A program made the position numbers and the translations under genes. The notes under the pieces were generated by a model. The model ran no database searches and was not told where the DNA came from. It worked only from the letters and a program-made list of their open reading frames with translations. Shown one piece after another: positions 43,301-53,211 of a DNA stretch of 64,000 nt. The DNA comes from Flavobacterium aquiphilum (GTDB lineage: Bacteria; Bacteroidota; Bacteroidia; Flavobacteriales; Flavobacteriaceae), in contig NZ_CP114288.1 of the NCBI RefSeq assembly GCF_027111335.1, positions 3,782,001 through 3,846,000 on the forward strand, written 5' to 3'. Every line of letters begins with the position of its first letter. The first letter of the stretch is position 1.

Positions 43301-46300
43301 CAGAGTTCGTAAAACATTCTTAATTGAACTTCAGTGGGATATTAACAGAATTGTAGACCGCACGCCATATAGTCCGCTTCCTATGGGAACTTATGGAGAT
43401 GCTAACGACAACAGAACTGCCGAGTATGTAAAAGGTGTACACATGCTTACAAACGAAGCATTTTTACTGGATTATTTTACAACAGAGCCTGCTAACGCAA
43501 ATGCGATTTCTAAAGTGATTCCTTTAGATACATTTATCGATATTAAAATGGCTAAAGGTGTATTACCTAACAAAAGCCTAAACAAAGTAATTGGCGGTTA
43601 CACGGCAGATGCCAAAAATTATACGGATATGATGCCGCCTGAAGGCACATCTAAAGCGGGCCGAAAACTTCGTCAGGTAAAACATGAATATGCGATTGAA
43701 TCGATCGGATTAAAATCCTGGGATGGAAGCAAATGGGTACCGTACCATCCTTTTGAGGCGGTTACTCCAGTGGACTCCAGAGGACTTGTATCTAATTTAC
43801 CATGGGCACAATGGCAAAAAGTAATCGATCAGTATGACAGTATTCGTGTATTGGCAACCAATCCGTTCTCGTTTTTAAGTGCAGGTGAACCTGGCTGGCA
43901 TGTTCCGGAACAATTCGGGATCACTCCATCAAAATTATTCTGTATCTCAGATAAAATTGAAGAAGAGTCAGTCAATTTCTTGAATAAAAAAATTGGAAAA
44001 CGTTATTACGTTCCTACACAATACGAAGCAGACAAGATTAATGGATTATTTTTCAAATTGGTTGGAGAAGCTCCGGAAATTGTAGACGGAAAACTTATAA
44101 ATGGTGATTTTATGAGCATTACTGCCGAAAACAATCCGTTTGGTTATAGAAGATCTTTGTCATTCAAAAACTATGATAAGTTAGAAATTATCTTCCCTGA
44201 AGGAGCTATTGAACCTTCTTTCAAAATTACAACGCATGCAAAAACAGTTAAAGTTAGTGCTTATACTTCCTATTTTGAGAAGGGCGACAAGTTACCTAAA
44301 TATAAAATAGTCCAAATTCGCAAATCTAATAGTGAGCCAGTTTCGGATGAAGTAACTTATACCAAAGCGGAATTAAATTCTGGTATCAAATTATTCGATA
44401 ATGTTACTGATCTAGCATTAAAAGATAAAATCGATAAAATTATTATTAGTCCGGTTGCTGCAAATGCAGACGCTATTTTAGATGTTCGTAATAAGATCGC
44501 GGCATTATTTGATTCTGCTTACACTTCTGCAGATGGCGAATTCACTGTGTTAGAACCAAGTGATTTGGATGAGTTTGACAGATTGATGGCAGTATTAACA
44601 CAATTAAAAGCAGATGCCGGTAACGACAATCCAACTGGAACTTCTGCTCCGTTAACTTTTACACATTTTTACGGATATAACGGAAAAGCGGTTTATAATT
44701 TTGATAAAGTTTTCAAATATAATGACACTTATTTAGTTTCATTTCATCCGCAGCCAAATACTACTGTTATTGCTCAAATTGATGCTAAAGGTAATTTTGT
44801 AAGAGAACGTTTATTGAATGGTATAGTAACATCAATGCAGGTTGTAAATAATAATTTATTGCTTACTCAGGCATTAGATGCAACACAGTGTAAAGGAATT
44901 GGAGAAGCAATAATCAATGATAATTTTATTGTTGGATGCATTAATCCTGCTGCGACAACCGCCATTATTGAACTTGATTCTGAATTGAACAAAAACTTCG
45001 GAATGCAGTATTTCAACACCTATTCTACAGGTTTCAATAAATTACTGCCGCTTTCTAATAATGAATTGCTTTGGGTGAATACTTTAGACAAAGCAACTCA
45101 AATTAACTGGGTTAACGGTACCGATCGTTCCATCATTAAATGTCTAAAAATCGACGATGTTGCTGTCAAAGTGGTTCAGCATAATGTTACTGATTTTAGT
45201 TTAATTACTAAAAATAAGAAAATCGTTCATTTCAGTATTAATACAACTACTCAAACCATTTCGGTAACAAATACACAACTAATTTCTGACGCATCAATTT
45301 CAGAGATTAAAGATGCCACAATTGTAAATGGAAAAGTTCTGCTTACCGCTAAAATGTCAAACGGAAAATTTGGATTAGTACAAATTGACGGAACAAATAT
45401 CAATATCATTAAAAACGATACCATTTTTGATTCTGCGGTTTATCTTTCAAACAACACTCTGGCCAATAATGCTGTTCTTGCTTATAATGAAAATTATCTG
45501 TTTGTATTCAACACTTCGTTAGCGCTTACAAGACTAATTGAAAGAGGAAGTACAGATGATAATGCAACTATTGTCAATATTCAAAACGAACCATCAGTTA
45601 ATGAAATTTTGATGCTTTCGTCTAAAGCAAACGAAAAAGGAATTTATTTCTCTCTCTTTAATGATCAATTTGATAACTGTTCTTTACATCCTGCAACAAC
45701 TGTTTCGGTCGTTTCATCTGCATCTGCTCTGACAATCGGTGCTGTAAATTCAACTAATTTAACTAATGTAGAAAAATTTGAATACACCAGAGGAACAAGA
45801 TCTTCAAAATTGCTTTCTATTAATAATGTGATTTGTACGGCAGGAGGAAATTCTGATGATGATCCTGAATTAGATTACACTACCTACATTCAACAAATTC
45901 AATGGTTAAGCAAGGAAAGTGCAATGCACAATTTAACAATTCCAAGTGCTATAGAAGTTGCTGAAGATAATAAAGCTATGGAAGCGGCGATTCAAAATAC
46001 GGTTCAGCCGATCTGGAGACCAAATACAACATACTGTCTAAGTTTTACTTTAACCGATAGAGTTGATGATAAAGACACTACCAAATTTAATTATCATTAT
46101 GGATTCAAAACATTAGGACCGGTAGGCCACTACCCTGTTCCAGATCCTGTGATCCCTGTTGGTCAGATCGCTCCGACTAAAAATGAGTTAACAGAATTGT
46201 CAAAATCACCGTTAACTTCTTTGAGACAGTATTTAGATTACAACCGTTCTTATCCTAATGCTGATGGAAGTTTATTGTTGTCGAAACCTTCATTCTACGG

Positions 46301-47357
46301 AAATGAACAATGTAAAGTTTCTTTGTTCTTTAAAAATCCGTATGTGTCGCATATGCTTAAAGGTTGGGAACCTTACGGTGGAAAATCAAAAATTGATGGT
46401 GTATTGAATCTTATCATTAATGATCCTTTAAACGATGTTCTTATTCCATATCCATTACCAACTGAGAAAACACCATATCCTAAAGCGGAGGAACGCAATA
46501 TGCAATGGGTTGATGATAATGACCCAAGAATTCCTTTAAACATCAAAATGTTGCAAAATATGATTAAAGGAAGTCCAGATTTAAAATGTACAATCCAAAT
46601 TGGATCTGCTTTAAAACCAAAATCTTATGGATATGAAGTGAAATTGACAGACTTAAAACCTTCAAAATTATATACCATTTTAGCTAAAAACTATTTTGAT
46701 GATAATGAGAACGGAACTGCAGCCGAAAATGAAAATGTCTTAATCCATCAGTTTGGTTTCCAGACTTCCCGATACAGAGATTTTGCAGAACAGGTTAACA
46801 GTTATGAAATTGATGCAGCAACATCACGAAAAGCTTTATTTGATATTCCGTTAAATTTAAGTGTAGATCAGATTGCTTCTTTAAACAATGTGATTTTTGG
46901 TCAGACAGATACATTTAGTGAATCTATTGCATTAAAATATCAGCATTTATTTGATCGTGCGGTTGAAGGTATTTTGAAAATGTCTCCTTTAGATCCTGCC
47001 CAGTCAACTGAAGTCAACAGAATTATTGATACAAATACAAATGAAGTTGTAGCACTTCTAGTTCGTAATCCGGAGCCATTCAATATTCCTAAAATTCCGT
47101 TAGAAGAAATTAAGAATACTGTTTCTGTAGTTGATGAAAACGGAACTAAAAAAGCAAATTATCAAGTATTGCATTCTAAAGATTACTCTCAGATTCTAAT
47201 TATGAATGACAGTAAAAAAATTACTGATACAGCTTTAAACATCAGGTTTGAATACAGAATGTGGAATAATAACGGAACAGTTGACGCAAATTCTACTCCA
47301 TTAACAGTTCGTGTTGGTGAGCCGGTCGTATTACCTATTAAAAATATAAATCTTTAA
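40350..47357 (+). CDS. 2335-residue giant protein of unknown function
   Basis: No signal peptide. Residues about 1-240 are mostly helical. Residues about 400-1050 are long, regular beta sequence with many repeats of the kind INFGSTQINGRKYNFWGFDG, GMISLPQPGVSPEFMGEVSL and GAGATFETTGGTILTLRAML, reminiscent of large amphipathic beta-sheet proteins (DUF6603-like in general look, tentative). Residues about 1440-1830 alternate strands like a beta-propeller. The C-terminal part (about 1870-2335) has LTFTxxDRVD-type and Ig-like segments. It is followed after 12 bp by the vWA-domain protein. It is too large for a usual tail-fibre protein, and the role is unknown. Confidence 0.75.
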   Translation: MSNQIMHPSLSQLLPLDKIPNELEAIRDALASLFDSVFVKDLIASQSYDNSSGFYSMTLTTYNSLGLDIPLAQDLKLVLNPTVDGNTEIPISFDYSWIILKYINDFNFESFDNTIESVLRILFELAEINEKTFLNELINTFYPGANALVDFVNQFNSVHTDALATLNDPNASFDNQVEHLSQQIGSLDIDLLKFAYDSLLNVGNEGLDRLKKLFARYFDNIEKNIKEALTLQFRMAINEISVGLQFPHKWLQPVYTGVENIPNLTLDQPLPDNYFSYLKFDVGNLEYSSNRGFIFNNISAFSLNRSMIGNTGLIADFSGLKVDLTRDKNIPEADADGRSSSFRGVYAEKANIKLPEKWFKKDGDTTLQLLGRHLLIGTEGGISGTIGLEALNNENPPEENDHMWFKLAKSFRVGFNKFDITFKQNRVISSNIKGAIEINKLNYPKDHPEAGKPFHVDIEGHLYDDGDFNLTASFNNANEPKANLFDLVNFDFHSFELGKQDDDYYIGTSCYVSFPENTLINKLTKGQGFDVEKLRIYSDGNIEVEGGSIPIPISLSVNLGPVQMAVSNINFGSTQINGRKYNFWGFDGAISINPLGLDARGEGVKYYYSTDDGPKESFLRIQTIEVDLMIPGTATEESAMAIIHGMISLPQPGVSPEFMGEVSLKLPKAKITGSVGMRFAPKYPAFLVDASIELPTGIPLGFISITGFRGLLGFRYIATKQAAGLTTDNSWYEFYKHPKAGINIRKFSGPPDSLQYKSPFSIGAGATFETTGGTILTLRAMLLLSLPTLFYIEAGLSVLSDRLGPIEKDQSTPPFFAMVAFGDNSLEMAAGADFQMPKAGGEIIQLHALLEAGFFFKNQKPWYINLGSKKDPIMARILTLFTAKSFLMLSAQGIEAGARLDFKLEKSFGPAKVKLWAYLEMGGKISFKRPQMGGYIAAGGGIQIKIWIINVEIVLDTIFSVESFKPFLIYAKLELSVRVKICFVRVRKTFLIELQWDINRIVDRTPYSPLPMGTYGDANDNRTAEYVKGVHMLTNEAFLLDYFTTEPANANAISKVIPLDTFIDIKMAKGVLPNKSLNKVIGGYTADAKNYTDMMPPEGTSKAGRKLRQVKHEYAIESIGLKSWDGSKWVPYHPFEAVTPVDSRGLVSNLPWAQWQKVIDQYDSIRVLATNPFSFLSAGEPGWHVPEQFGITPSKLFCISDKIEEESVNFLNKKIGKRYYVPTQYEADKINGLFFKLVGEAPEIVDGKLINGDFMSITAENNPFGYRRSLSFKNYDKLEIIFPEGAIEPSFKITTHAKTVKVSAYTSYFEKGDKLPKYKIVQIRKSNSEPVSDEVTYTKAELNSGIKLFDNVTDLALKDKIDKIIISPVAANADAILDVRNKIAALFDSAYTSADGEFTVLEPSDLDEFDRLMAVLTQLKADAGNDNPTGTSAPLTFTHFYGYNGKAVYNFDKVFKYNDTYLVSFHPQPNTTVIAQIDAKGNFVRERLLNGIVTSMQVVNNNLLLTQALDATQCKGIGEAIINDNFIVGCINPAATTAIIELDSELNKNFGMQYFNTYSTGFNKLLPLSNNELLWVNTLDKATQINWVNGTDRSIIKCLKIDDVAVKVVQHNVTDFSLITKNKKIVHFSINTTTQTISVTNTQLISDASISEIKDATIVNGKVLLTAKMSNGKFGLVQIDGTNINIIKNDTIFDSAVYLSNNTLANNAVLAYNENYLFVFNTSLALTRLIERGSTDDNATIVNIQNEPSVNEILMLSSKANEKGIYFSLFNDQFDNCSLHPATTVSVVSSASALTIGAVNSTNLTNVEKFEYTRGTRSSKLLSINNVICTAGGNSDDDPELDYTTYIQQIQWLSKESAMHNLTIPSAIEVAEDNKAMEAAIQNTVQPIWRPNTTYCLSFTLTDRVDDKDTTKFNYHYGFKTLGPVGHYPVPDPVIPVGQIAPTKNELTELSKSPLTSLRQYLDYNRSYPNADGSLLLSKPSFYGNEQCKVSLFFKNPYVSHMLKGWEPYGGKSKIDGVLNLIINDPLNDVLIPYPLPTEKTPYPKAEERNMQWVDDNDPRIPLNIKMLQNMIKGSPDLKCTIQIGSALKPKSYGYEVKLTDLKPSKLYTILAKNYFDDNENGTAAENENVLIHQFGFQTSRYRDFAEQVNSYEIDAATSRKALFDIPLNLSVDQIASLNNVIFGQTDTFSESIALKYQHLFDRAVEGILKMSPLDPAQSTEVNRIIDTNTNEVVALLVRNPEPFNIPKIPLEEIKNTVSVVDENGTKKANYQVLHSKDYSQILIMNDSKKITDTALNIRFEYRMWNNNGTVDANSTPLTVRVGEPVVLPIKNINL

Positions 47358-47369
47358 AAACAATAAAAA

Positions 47370-50300
47370 ATGAGTTCTATAAATCTTCAGGAAAGCCAAT
47401 CCTCGGGTTGCGAAACGTATATCGCTATCGTAGTCGATGAATCGGATTCGATAAATGGAAACGAAGCGCAGCAAATACGCGATGGGCTAACTTCATTTAT
47501 CAATTCTCAGGCTCAGAGCAAAATTACGCTTTCGCTAATCGGAATGTCAAATAGCGACAGTAATACAAGATCTGAGCATGTTCTTCAAAAAAGAATTTTG
47601 GGTAATGCTGCAAGTTTTCAAAGCTGGGTAAATGCATTTGGCTTAAGATCTGCCGATCCTCAGTCTGATCACTGGGCATCTGGTCTGGAAGTTGTAAACA
47701 ACCTGACTGTAACTCCGGACATTGTTGTGGTAGTTACAGATGGTTTACAGGTGAATGACAATGATTTACTGAAAAATTTATACAATAATCTAAACGACAA
47801 ATCGCATGTTTTTGTTTACGGTGTTACAAGCACCGTAGACAATGCATCTGAACTGATAACTCCGCTTACCAACTTTTTAGGAAAAGCTCCAGTTGCAAAA
47901 ACCAGTGGACTTACGATCTTAAATTCAGATTACATCAGAGTTCCGGATTTCAGTACTTTAGGTTCAGAATTAAACCAGCTTGCCAATGATTTGTCGGGAG
48001 CACAAATTGGATGTTTACCAAACGTTAGCATTGTGCAGAACAAAATGGTTTATCCGGCATTAAAAAAAGGTTTTGCCGTCCATCAAAGTGCAGGAACTTT
48101 AGTTCTTAGAAATAAAAGCCGCGTAGCTTTGACTATTGCAGCAGGAACAAGAATTCACAGTCCAAGCAGTGTTGACGGTCTGGTTTTTAAACTGGAGAAT
48201 ACTGTTGTTATCCCGGGATTAGGCAATTTGGAAGTGGAAATTCGAATGGACGGAACGCCGGTTGCAATGGGCAATTTCACTGCTGTTATTGATTTAAGAA
48301 ATATCTACAATCCCAGCTATGCTTTTCAGATTAATTTTACTGTGACCAAAGAAGTCCAGATTGTTGATCTTAATTCATCAAAAACAGCATTACAATCTAC
48401 TAGTTTGCAAATTACTGCCGCCGGTTCTAAAGGTATTGACAGTACAAAAGGAATTCATCTTCGCTGGATTTTGGCTGGAGAATTAGGAGAAAACCATCTT
48501 CCAAAAGGTGATTTGTTTACAGGAACAAATTCTAATTTCAACAAAACTGATGATTTTGTAAAAGTTTACAGAGCAGCTTATACTAAAGTTAAACATAAAC
48601 TTGATTTAACAGTAAAGCCTCAGTCAACTGACACTATGAATGCATTGTGGATTTATAAAACATCAGATCCACAGAGATCAATTTATGTTTATTTTAGAAA
48701 CAAGGCAAAATACCTGTTAACCAAATCAAGTATTAATCCTATGTTAAACCCATCCGGTTTTATTCAGGCATACGGAAATAATATTATCGAGATTGAGAGT
48801 AAAAATGAATTGTTTTTTGCTGCTGAACTAAGTTTTGATTCTACTGCTAGCTCAAGCATGGTAAAAATAGAAACCTTATCTGTTGCTGAAAATAAAATCG
48901 CAGCATCTAAAAGGCTTACTAACCGAAAAACCTTTACCTCAACTCAGGCAAGTACAGTACGTGTAGTTGCAGAAAACGGAAGAAGTATCCGACTTAAAGC
49001 CAACAATTGTTTATTGAGTGAAATCAATTTCGAATTCTATTCTGACTTTATTCAATATGCAAATGAAAATGCTCTTTGGGATTTAAAAGGAAAATATGCT
49101 TTGACTCTTGATGATAATAAAGCATTTGAACAATTAGAACCAAAACTAAATGCTGTTCATGGAAAATGGTTAAAATTTAATGATGATGAATACGTAAACA
49201 TAAACAATTATAAAGACAAATGGAGACGTACGACAGCTGCAGATGATAAAAACATTAAAGAAGTTATACAAAGCTATATCTTATTGAGTAAAGATGGAAC
49301 AAATCCAAAAGCTGAAGAAATTGTTAAGTTTAATGACAGTATTCCAACTAACGATCCTCAAGAAGGAGAAACAGCAGAATTTGCCGAAAATTCAACTAAG
49401 ATTTCCAATCTTGATCTGCTAAACATTGCTGCAAATGACTATCATATTGCCAGAATGTTAGGTTTGGGATGCATAGATATTGATGAAACTGTTCTTTCCG
49501 GAGAATTTATTTATCTGACAGAGTATGTCACAATTAAAAACTTAGAAGGAGGTTCAACACCAAAAGAAGTACAGCATCTTTCCATGAGTATTCCGACTTC
49601 TGTAAATACAGAACGTTTACCCCTTCCTGTTCAATTAAGTAAATTTTTACCTGGATTAAATGCCGGTTCAGAAGAAGAAGAACCAGCAAAAATCACAGAT
49701 CCTGAAGGTTATAGCTTTGACGGAAGGAAAAGATATATCAGTTTGTTTATGAACGATATCACAGATTATAGTGTAAATACTGCGTTCTTTGATGCTACAG
49801 AAGAATTTGACGGAAGTTCTTTCACTTTCCCTATTTATGCCGGTGTTGATTACAAATTTAAAGGAGAAACCAGCTGGCAAAAACCTGAATTGGCTTGTGA
49901 TACTGCCTATTCAAACGTTAAAAAAGATTTGACGACTGGTTCTTATGAGCCTGCTCCAATTATTATTCCGGAATCAGGAAAATCATTTTTAAATGTTCGT
50001 CAGGAAAAAACGGGTCCGCAAACCTATGTTTATCAGGGTTACGGAATTAATATCTTTTCGAGAGCGACTTCAGGAAGACAATTAGAAGTTTTATCACATA
50101 TTAAGCCTACGAATACTTTATTGCCTCCAACTGGTATCAATCCATTGTTGATTACAGAAGAGAATCCATTAATGTTTACTTCGGTTAATGAACAGATTAA
50201 ATTTAAAGAGCTTGCAGATGATGAAACAGTAACTGACAAAACATATATCAGACTTCTTTTTGAAAATGGTGCTGTTCAGGAAACGCAAAACTATCCGATT

Positions 50301-53117
50301 CCTGATGACATGAGTAATGCAGACGCCTTACTTGCTGATAAAATTTATCCGGACAATGAAGAGCTTTTTGCTGATTATTTTAAAGTGTATTACCGAGATA
50401 GTCTACCTCAGATTGAACACGCTAAAATTGAAGATATCTCAAACAGTGTCACAAGTGAGCTTACTTCTGTTATTAGAATTCAGGAATACAAGATTCTAAG
50501 CAGCGGTGAAAATATTAAAGTTAACTTAACGGAAGACAATAAAGACAGATTCATTGGTGGTATCCTGACGGTTGGTGAATTAAATTATATCATTCAAAAA
50601 ATTGATATTGTTACTACCACCGGAAGATTCAATGCTGATATCGAAGTGCTTAAAAAAGAAGTAAGCGACAGTCTTGTTTCAGATGGAGATGCCACAATAG
50701 ATTCAGAGCAGATTAAAGAGATCAAAAAGCCTGTTAACGAATTATGTACTTTAGTTGAGAACATGCTAACGCCTGAAAACTGGAATCAGCCAAGTCCGCT
50801 TAATTTTCATGTTCAAGTTCCGCAGGCTCTTAAAACTATTCACAGAGAAATTATTTCTCAAAAAGACAGTCAGGGAAATGATACTTTACAAATTGAAAAA
50901 ACAAGAGGAATCTGGAGAGATAATGTATCTATTGAAGAAGTTTTAGAAAAAGCATATCAGGTTGATGCAAAGGGAGAATATGTATTGGATAAGGATCAAA
51001 ATCCAATTCTTTTACCTGAAACAGAAAAGAAACATTTTGGTTTGTATAAGCTGACTTTTAATGGATATCAACTGGCACAGCATCCTCAATATACAAATGA
51101 CGGACATTCTGTAGAATGGATGACTGGTTCGGTTCGGTTATTTACCGACAGTTGTTTTAGCGGTACAAATCCGATTCCGGTAAAATCCAGAAAAGAATTT
51201 AAAGTAGTTAAAACAGAATCTAAAGAAACAACCGGAGAATTAATTATTTATATAAATGATCCGAATTTTAAAGTTAAAAAGGATGGTACTCAATTGGTAG
51301 ATCCTTCTTATGATAAAATTATTACAGGTACTAAAAAAATAAATTACTATCCAGGTTATAAAGTATATCTTTTTGCAGATCCTGCAAACGGGATTACAGC
51401 GGCAAAAATTCAGCCGAGAGAAGGAGAAAATACACATTATTCAATTTTCGGAATCAGCTGTCATTCTAATTATTTAGATTGTGATTCTAGAATTAGTGTG
51501 CCTAGTCCAATGTATGCGGTTAGAATTGAAAAACCTGTAAAACCTGAAGATGTAAAAGGGCCTTTGTATGCGACAAGACCTGATTTCTTTAACAGATCTA
51601 CCTATACGCTAACAACCAGATATACGCATCAGCCTTACGGAATGTTGTATTACAGAGCCAACGATCAGGCATTATTAAATGCTTTGTACGAAACAGCAAC
51701 AATTGCAACGATTCGTGAAGAACTGACTAAACTGGGAGGAAATAACGAAGCTTATTTTACAAACAGATGGGAGAATTTCTTAAACTTTAACGGACTTCAG
51801 AATGTGACTAATTATACAACATATCCTCCAGAAAGCATCTCAGAAGAAAATTATCATTTCCCGGTTCCTAACAGTAAACTTTTGATATTTGAAATCAATG
51901 AATTTATCAAATGGCATAATACAACACAGGGTGAAAATGTTCCTGAAATAGAAACTCTAACAGCTTTAAATCAAATCATTATTCCGAAAGAAGCTGGAAT
52001 TGCTGAAGATCTGTTGGCGATTCATTTTATAGAACAGGTTATTCACGCCACTTTTGTACCGCTTACCGAAGTGCCAATTATTTATGAATACATTAAAGGT
52101 GATGATTATGTTCCTGTCAATAAAAAACAAACCATCAAAGACAAGAACGGAAATGTTTTAAAATATCTTGATCCGGAACTTGATATTGCTCCGATGATGA
52201 AAATCACAGATGCAACCCATTTCAAAACCCAGTTTACTGACTTTAATCTGGATGGAAATTCACAAGACATTTATTTTTATGGTGTACGTGAAATGGATGT
52301 TAAACTGAATTTCAGTGAATTCAGTACATTTTTAGGGCCTGTGAAACTAGTGGCATCAAATTCGCCGCAAACACCGGAGATTAAGAGAATTATGCCTGTT
52401 CTAGAAAATGAAGTATTAGGAATCAAACCCGCTATCCAAATTGAACTGAACGCTTACAAACCAGAGTATAACATCAGAAAAATCAATATCTACCGAGCAA
52501 AAAACATGCTCGATGCACAGTCTATCAGAACAATGACAGCTGTGAAAGAGGTTTTGATTACCGAAGATACTTTATCTGCTGATTTTAATAGCGTTTGGAC
52601 AGTTTACGATGAATTTGATGACCTGGAAAACGTTCCTTACGGAGAAGGTATTTTTTACAGAATCACAGTTTCAAGAGAAATTGAATATGCTGATCCAAGT
52701 TCAACAGAACTTAATCCGATCATCAATATTGATTACACGCCATCGCAGCCATCAAAAATTACTGCTACAGTGATTGCTGATACTGTTTCGCCTGAATCTC
52801 CAGAATTGAAAGCTTCCAGAATTGAAACCGGAACAAACGGAGAAATCTTAAAACAGGTAATTTTTAGCTGGGAAAAAACAGTTCACAACGGAAAGTATCA
52901 TTTATACAAAATGAACAGTCAAGGAAACTGGGAAAAAATTCATCAGGTTGTGTCTAACCTAAACGAATTAACTCTTCCATTGGATGACGTCCAGTCTTAC
53001 ACTGATGAATTGATTATCAAAAACGCTGATGGTGAAAGAATATACTATCATTTCAAAGTAATCTCCGAAAACTCTTCAGGAATGTACAGCAGTGAAGAGA
53101 AAATTTTAACCCTTTAA
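47370..53117 (+). CDS. 1915-residue protein with N-terminal von Willebrand factor A domain
   Basis: Residues about 15-205 form a vWA domain: the metal-ion site DxSxS is Asp23-Ser25-Ser27 (IVVDESDSING), and the distal Asp lies in VVVVTDGLQVND. There is no signal peptide. The long remainder is beta-rich, with a two-strand Ig-like domain near 230-330, lysine-rich middle sequence, and fibronectin type III-like domains at the C-terminus (about 1790-1915, QVIFSWEKTVHNGKYHLYKM). vWA domains bind proteins in a metal-dependent way. With the 2335-residue partner 12 bp upstream this may form a large surface or particle-associated adhesive complex. Confidence 0.8.
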   Translation: MSSINLQESQSSGCETYIAIVVDESDSINGNEAQQIRDGLTSFINSQAQSKITLSLIGMSNSDSNTRSEHVLQKRILGNAASFQSWVNAFGLRSADPQSDHWASGLEVVNNLTVTPDIVVVVTDGLQVNDNDLLKNLYNNLNDKSHVFVYGVTSTVDNASELITPLTNFLGKAPVAKTSGLTILNSDYIRVPDFSTLGSELNQLANDLSGAQIGCLPNVSIVQNKMVYPALKKGFAVHQSAGTLVLRNKSRVALTIAAGTRIHSPSSVDGLVFKLENTVVIPGLGNLEVEIRMDGTPVAMGNFTAVIDLRNIYNPSYAFQINFTVTKEVQIVDLNSSKTALQSTSLQITAAGSKGIDSTKGIHLRWILAGELGENHLPKGDLFTGTNSNFNKTDDFVKVYRAAYTKVKHKLDLTVKPQSTDTMNALWIYKTSDPQRSIYVYFRNKAKYLLTKSSINPMLNPSGFIQAYGNNIIEIESKNELFFAAELSFDSTASSSMVKIETLSVAENKIAASKRLTNRKTFTSTQASTVRVVAENGRSIRLKANNCLLSEINFEFYSDFIQYANENALWDLKGKYALTLDDNKAFEQLEPKLNAVHGKWLKFNDDEYVNINNYKDKWRRTTAADDKNIKEVIQSYILLSKDGTNPKAEEIVKFNDSIPTNDPQEGETAEFAENSTKISNLDLLNIAANDYHIARMLGLGCIDIDETVLSGEFIYLTEYVTIKNLEGGSTPKEVQHLSMSIPTSVNTERLPLPVQLSKFLPGLNAGSEEEEPAKITDPEGYSFDGRKRYISLFMNDITDYSVNTAFFDATEEFDGSSFTFPIYAGVDYKFKGETSWQKPELACDTAYSNVKKDLTTGSYEPAPIIIPESGKSFLNVRQEKTGPQTYVYQGYGINIFSRATSGRQLEVLSHIKPTNTLLPPTGINPLLITEENPLMFTSVNEQIKFKELADDETVTDKTYIRLLFENGAVQETQNYPIPDDMSNADALLADKIYPDNEELFADYFKVYYRDSLPQIEHAKIEDISNSVTSELTSVIRIQEYKILSSGENIKVNLTEDNKDRFIGGILTVGELNYIIQKIDIVTTTGRFNADIEVLKKEVSDSLVSDGDATIDSEQIKEIKKPVNELCTLVENMLTPENWNQPSPLNFHVQVPQALKTIHREIISQKDSQGNDTLQIEKTRGIWRDNVSIEEVLEKAYQVDAKGEYVLDKDQNPILLPETEKKHFGLYKLTFNGYQLAQHPQYTNDGHSVEWMTGSVRLFTDSCFSGTNPIPVKSRKEFKVVKTESKETTGELIIYINDPNFKVKKDGTQLVDPSYDKIITGTKKINYYPGYKVYLFADPANGITAAKIQPREGENTHYSIFGISCHSNYLDCDSRISVPSPMYAVRIEKPVKPEDVKGPLYATRPDFFNRSTYTLTTRYTHQPYGMLYYRANDQALLNALYETATIATIREELTKLGGNNEAYFTNRWENFLNFNGLQNVTNYTTYPPESISEENYHFPVPNSKLLIFEINEFIKWHNTTQGENVPEIETLTALNQIIIPKEAGIAEDLLAIHFIEQVIHATFVPLTEVPIIYEYIKGDDYVPVNKKQTIKDKNGNVLKYLDPELDIAPMMKITDATHFKTQFTDFNLDGNSQDIYFYGVREMDVKLNFSEFSTFLGPVKLVASNSPQTPEIKRIMPVLENEVLGIKPAIQIELNAYKPEYNIRKINIYRAKNMLDAQSIRTMTAVKEVLITEDTLSADFNSVWTVYDEFDDLENVPYGEGIFYRITVSREIEYADPSSTELNPIINIDYTPSQPSKITATVIADTVSPESPELKASRIETGTNGEILKQVIFSWEKTVHNGKYHLYKMNSQGNWEKIHQVVSNLNELTLPLDDVQSYTDELIIKNADGERIYYHFKVISENSSGMYSSEEKILTL

Positions 53118-53124
53118 ACCTCAA

Positions 53125-53162
53125 TTTAAATACCAATGAAGTAAAATTCATTGGTATTTAAA
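53125..53162. other. Perfect 16-bp hairpin between giant-protein and fibre genes
   Basis: TTTAAATACCAATGAA (53125-53140) and TTCATTGGTATTTAAA (53147-53162) pair completely around a 6-base loop, 7 bp past the stop of the vWA gene. It lacks a long T-run on the plus strand, so it is likely an attenuator or RNA-processing site that sets the ratio between the giant proteins and the fibre genes. Confidence 0.65.
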
Positions 53163-53211
53163 ATCAGTTGATCAAATAAATATTTACAGCAAGAAAATAA
53201 AATTAAATAAC

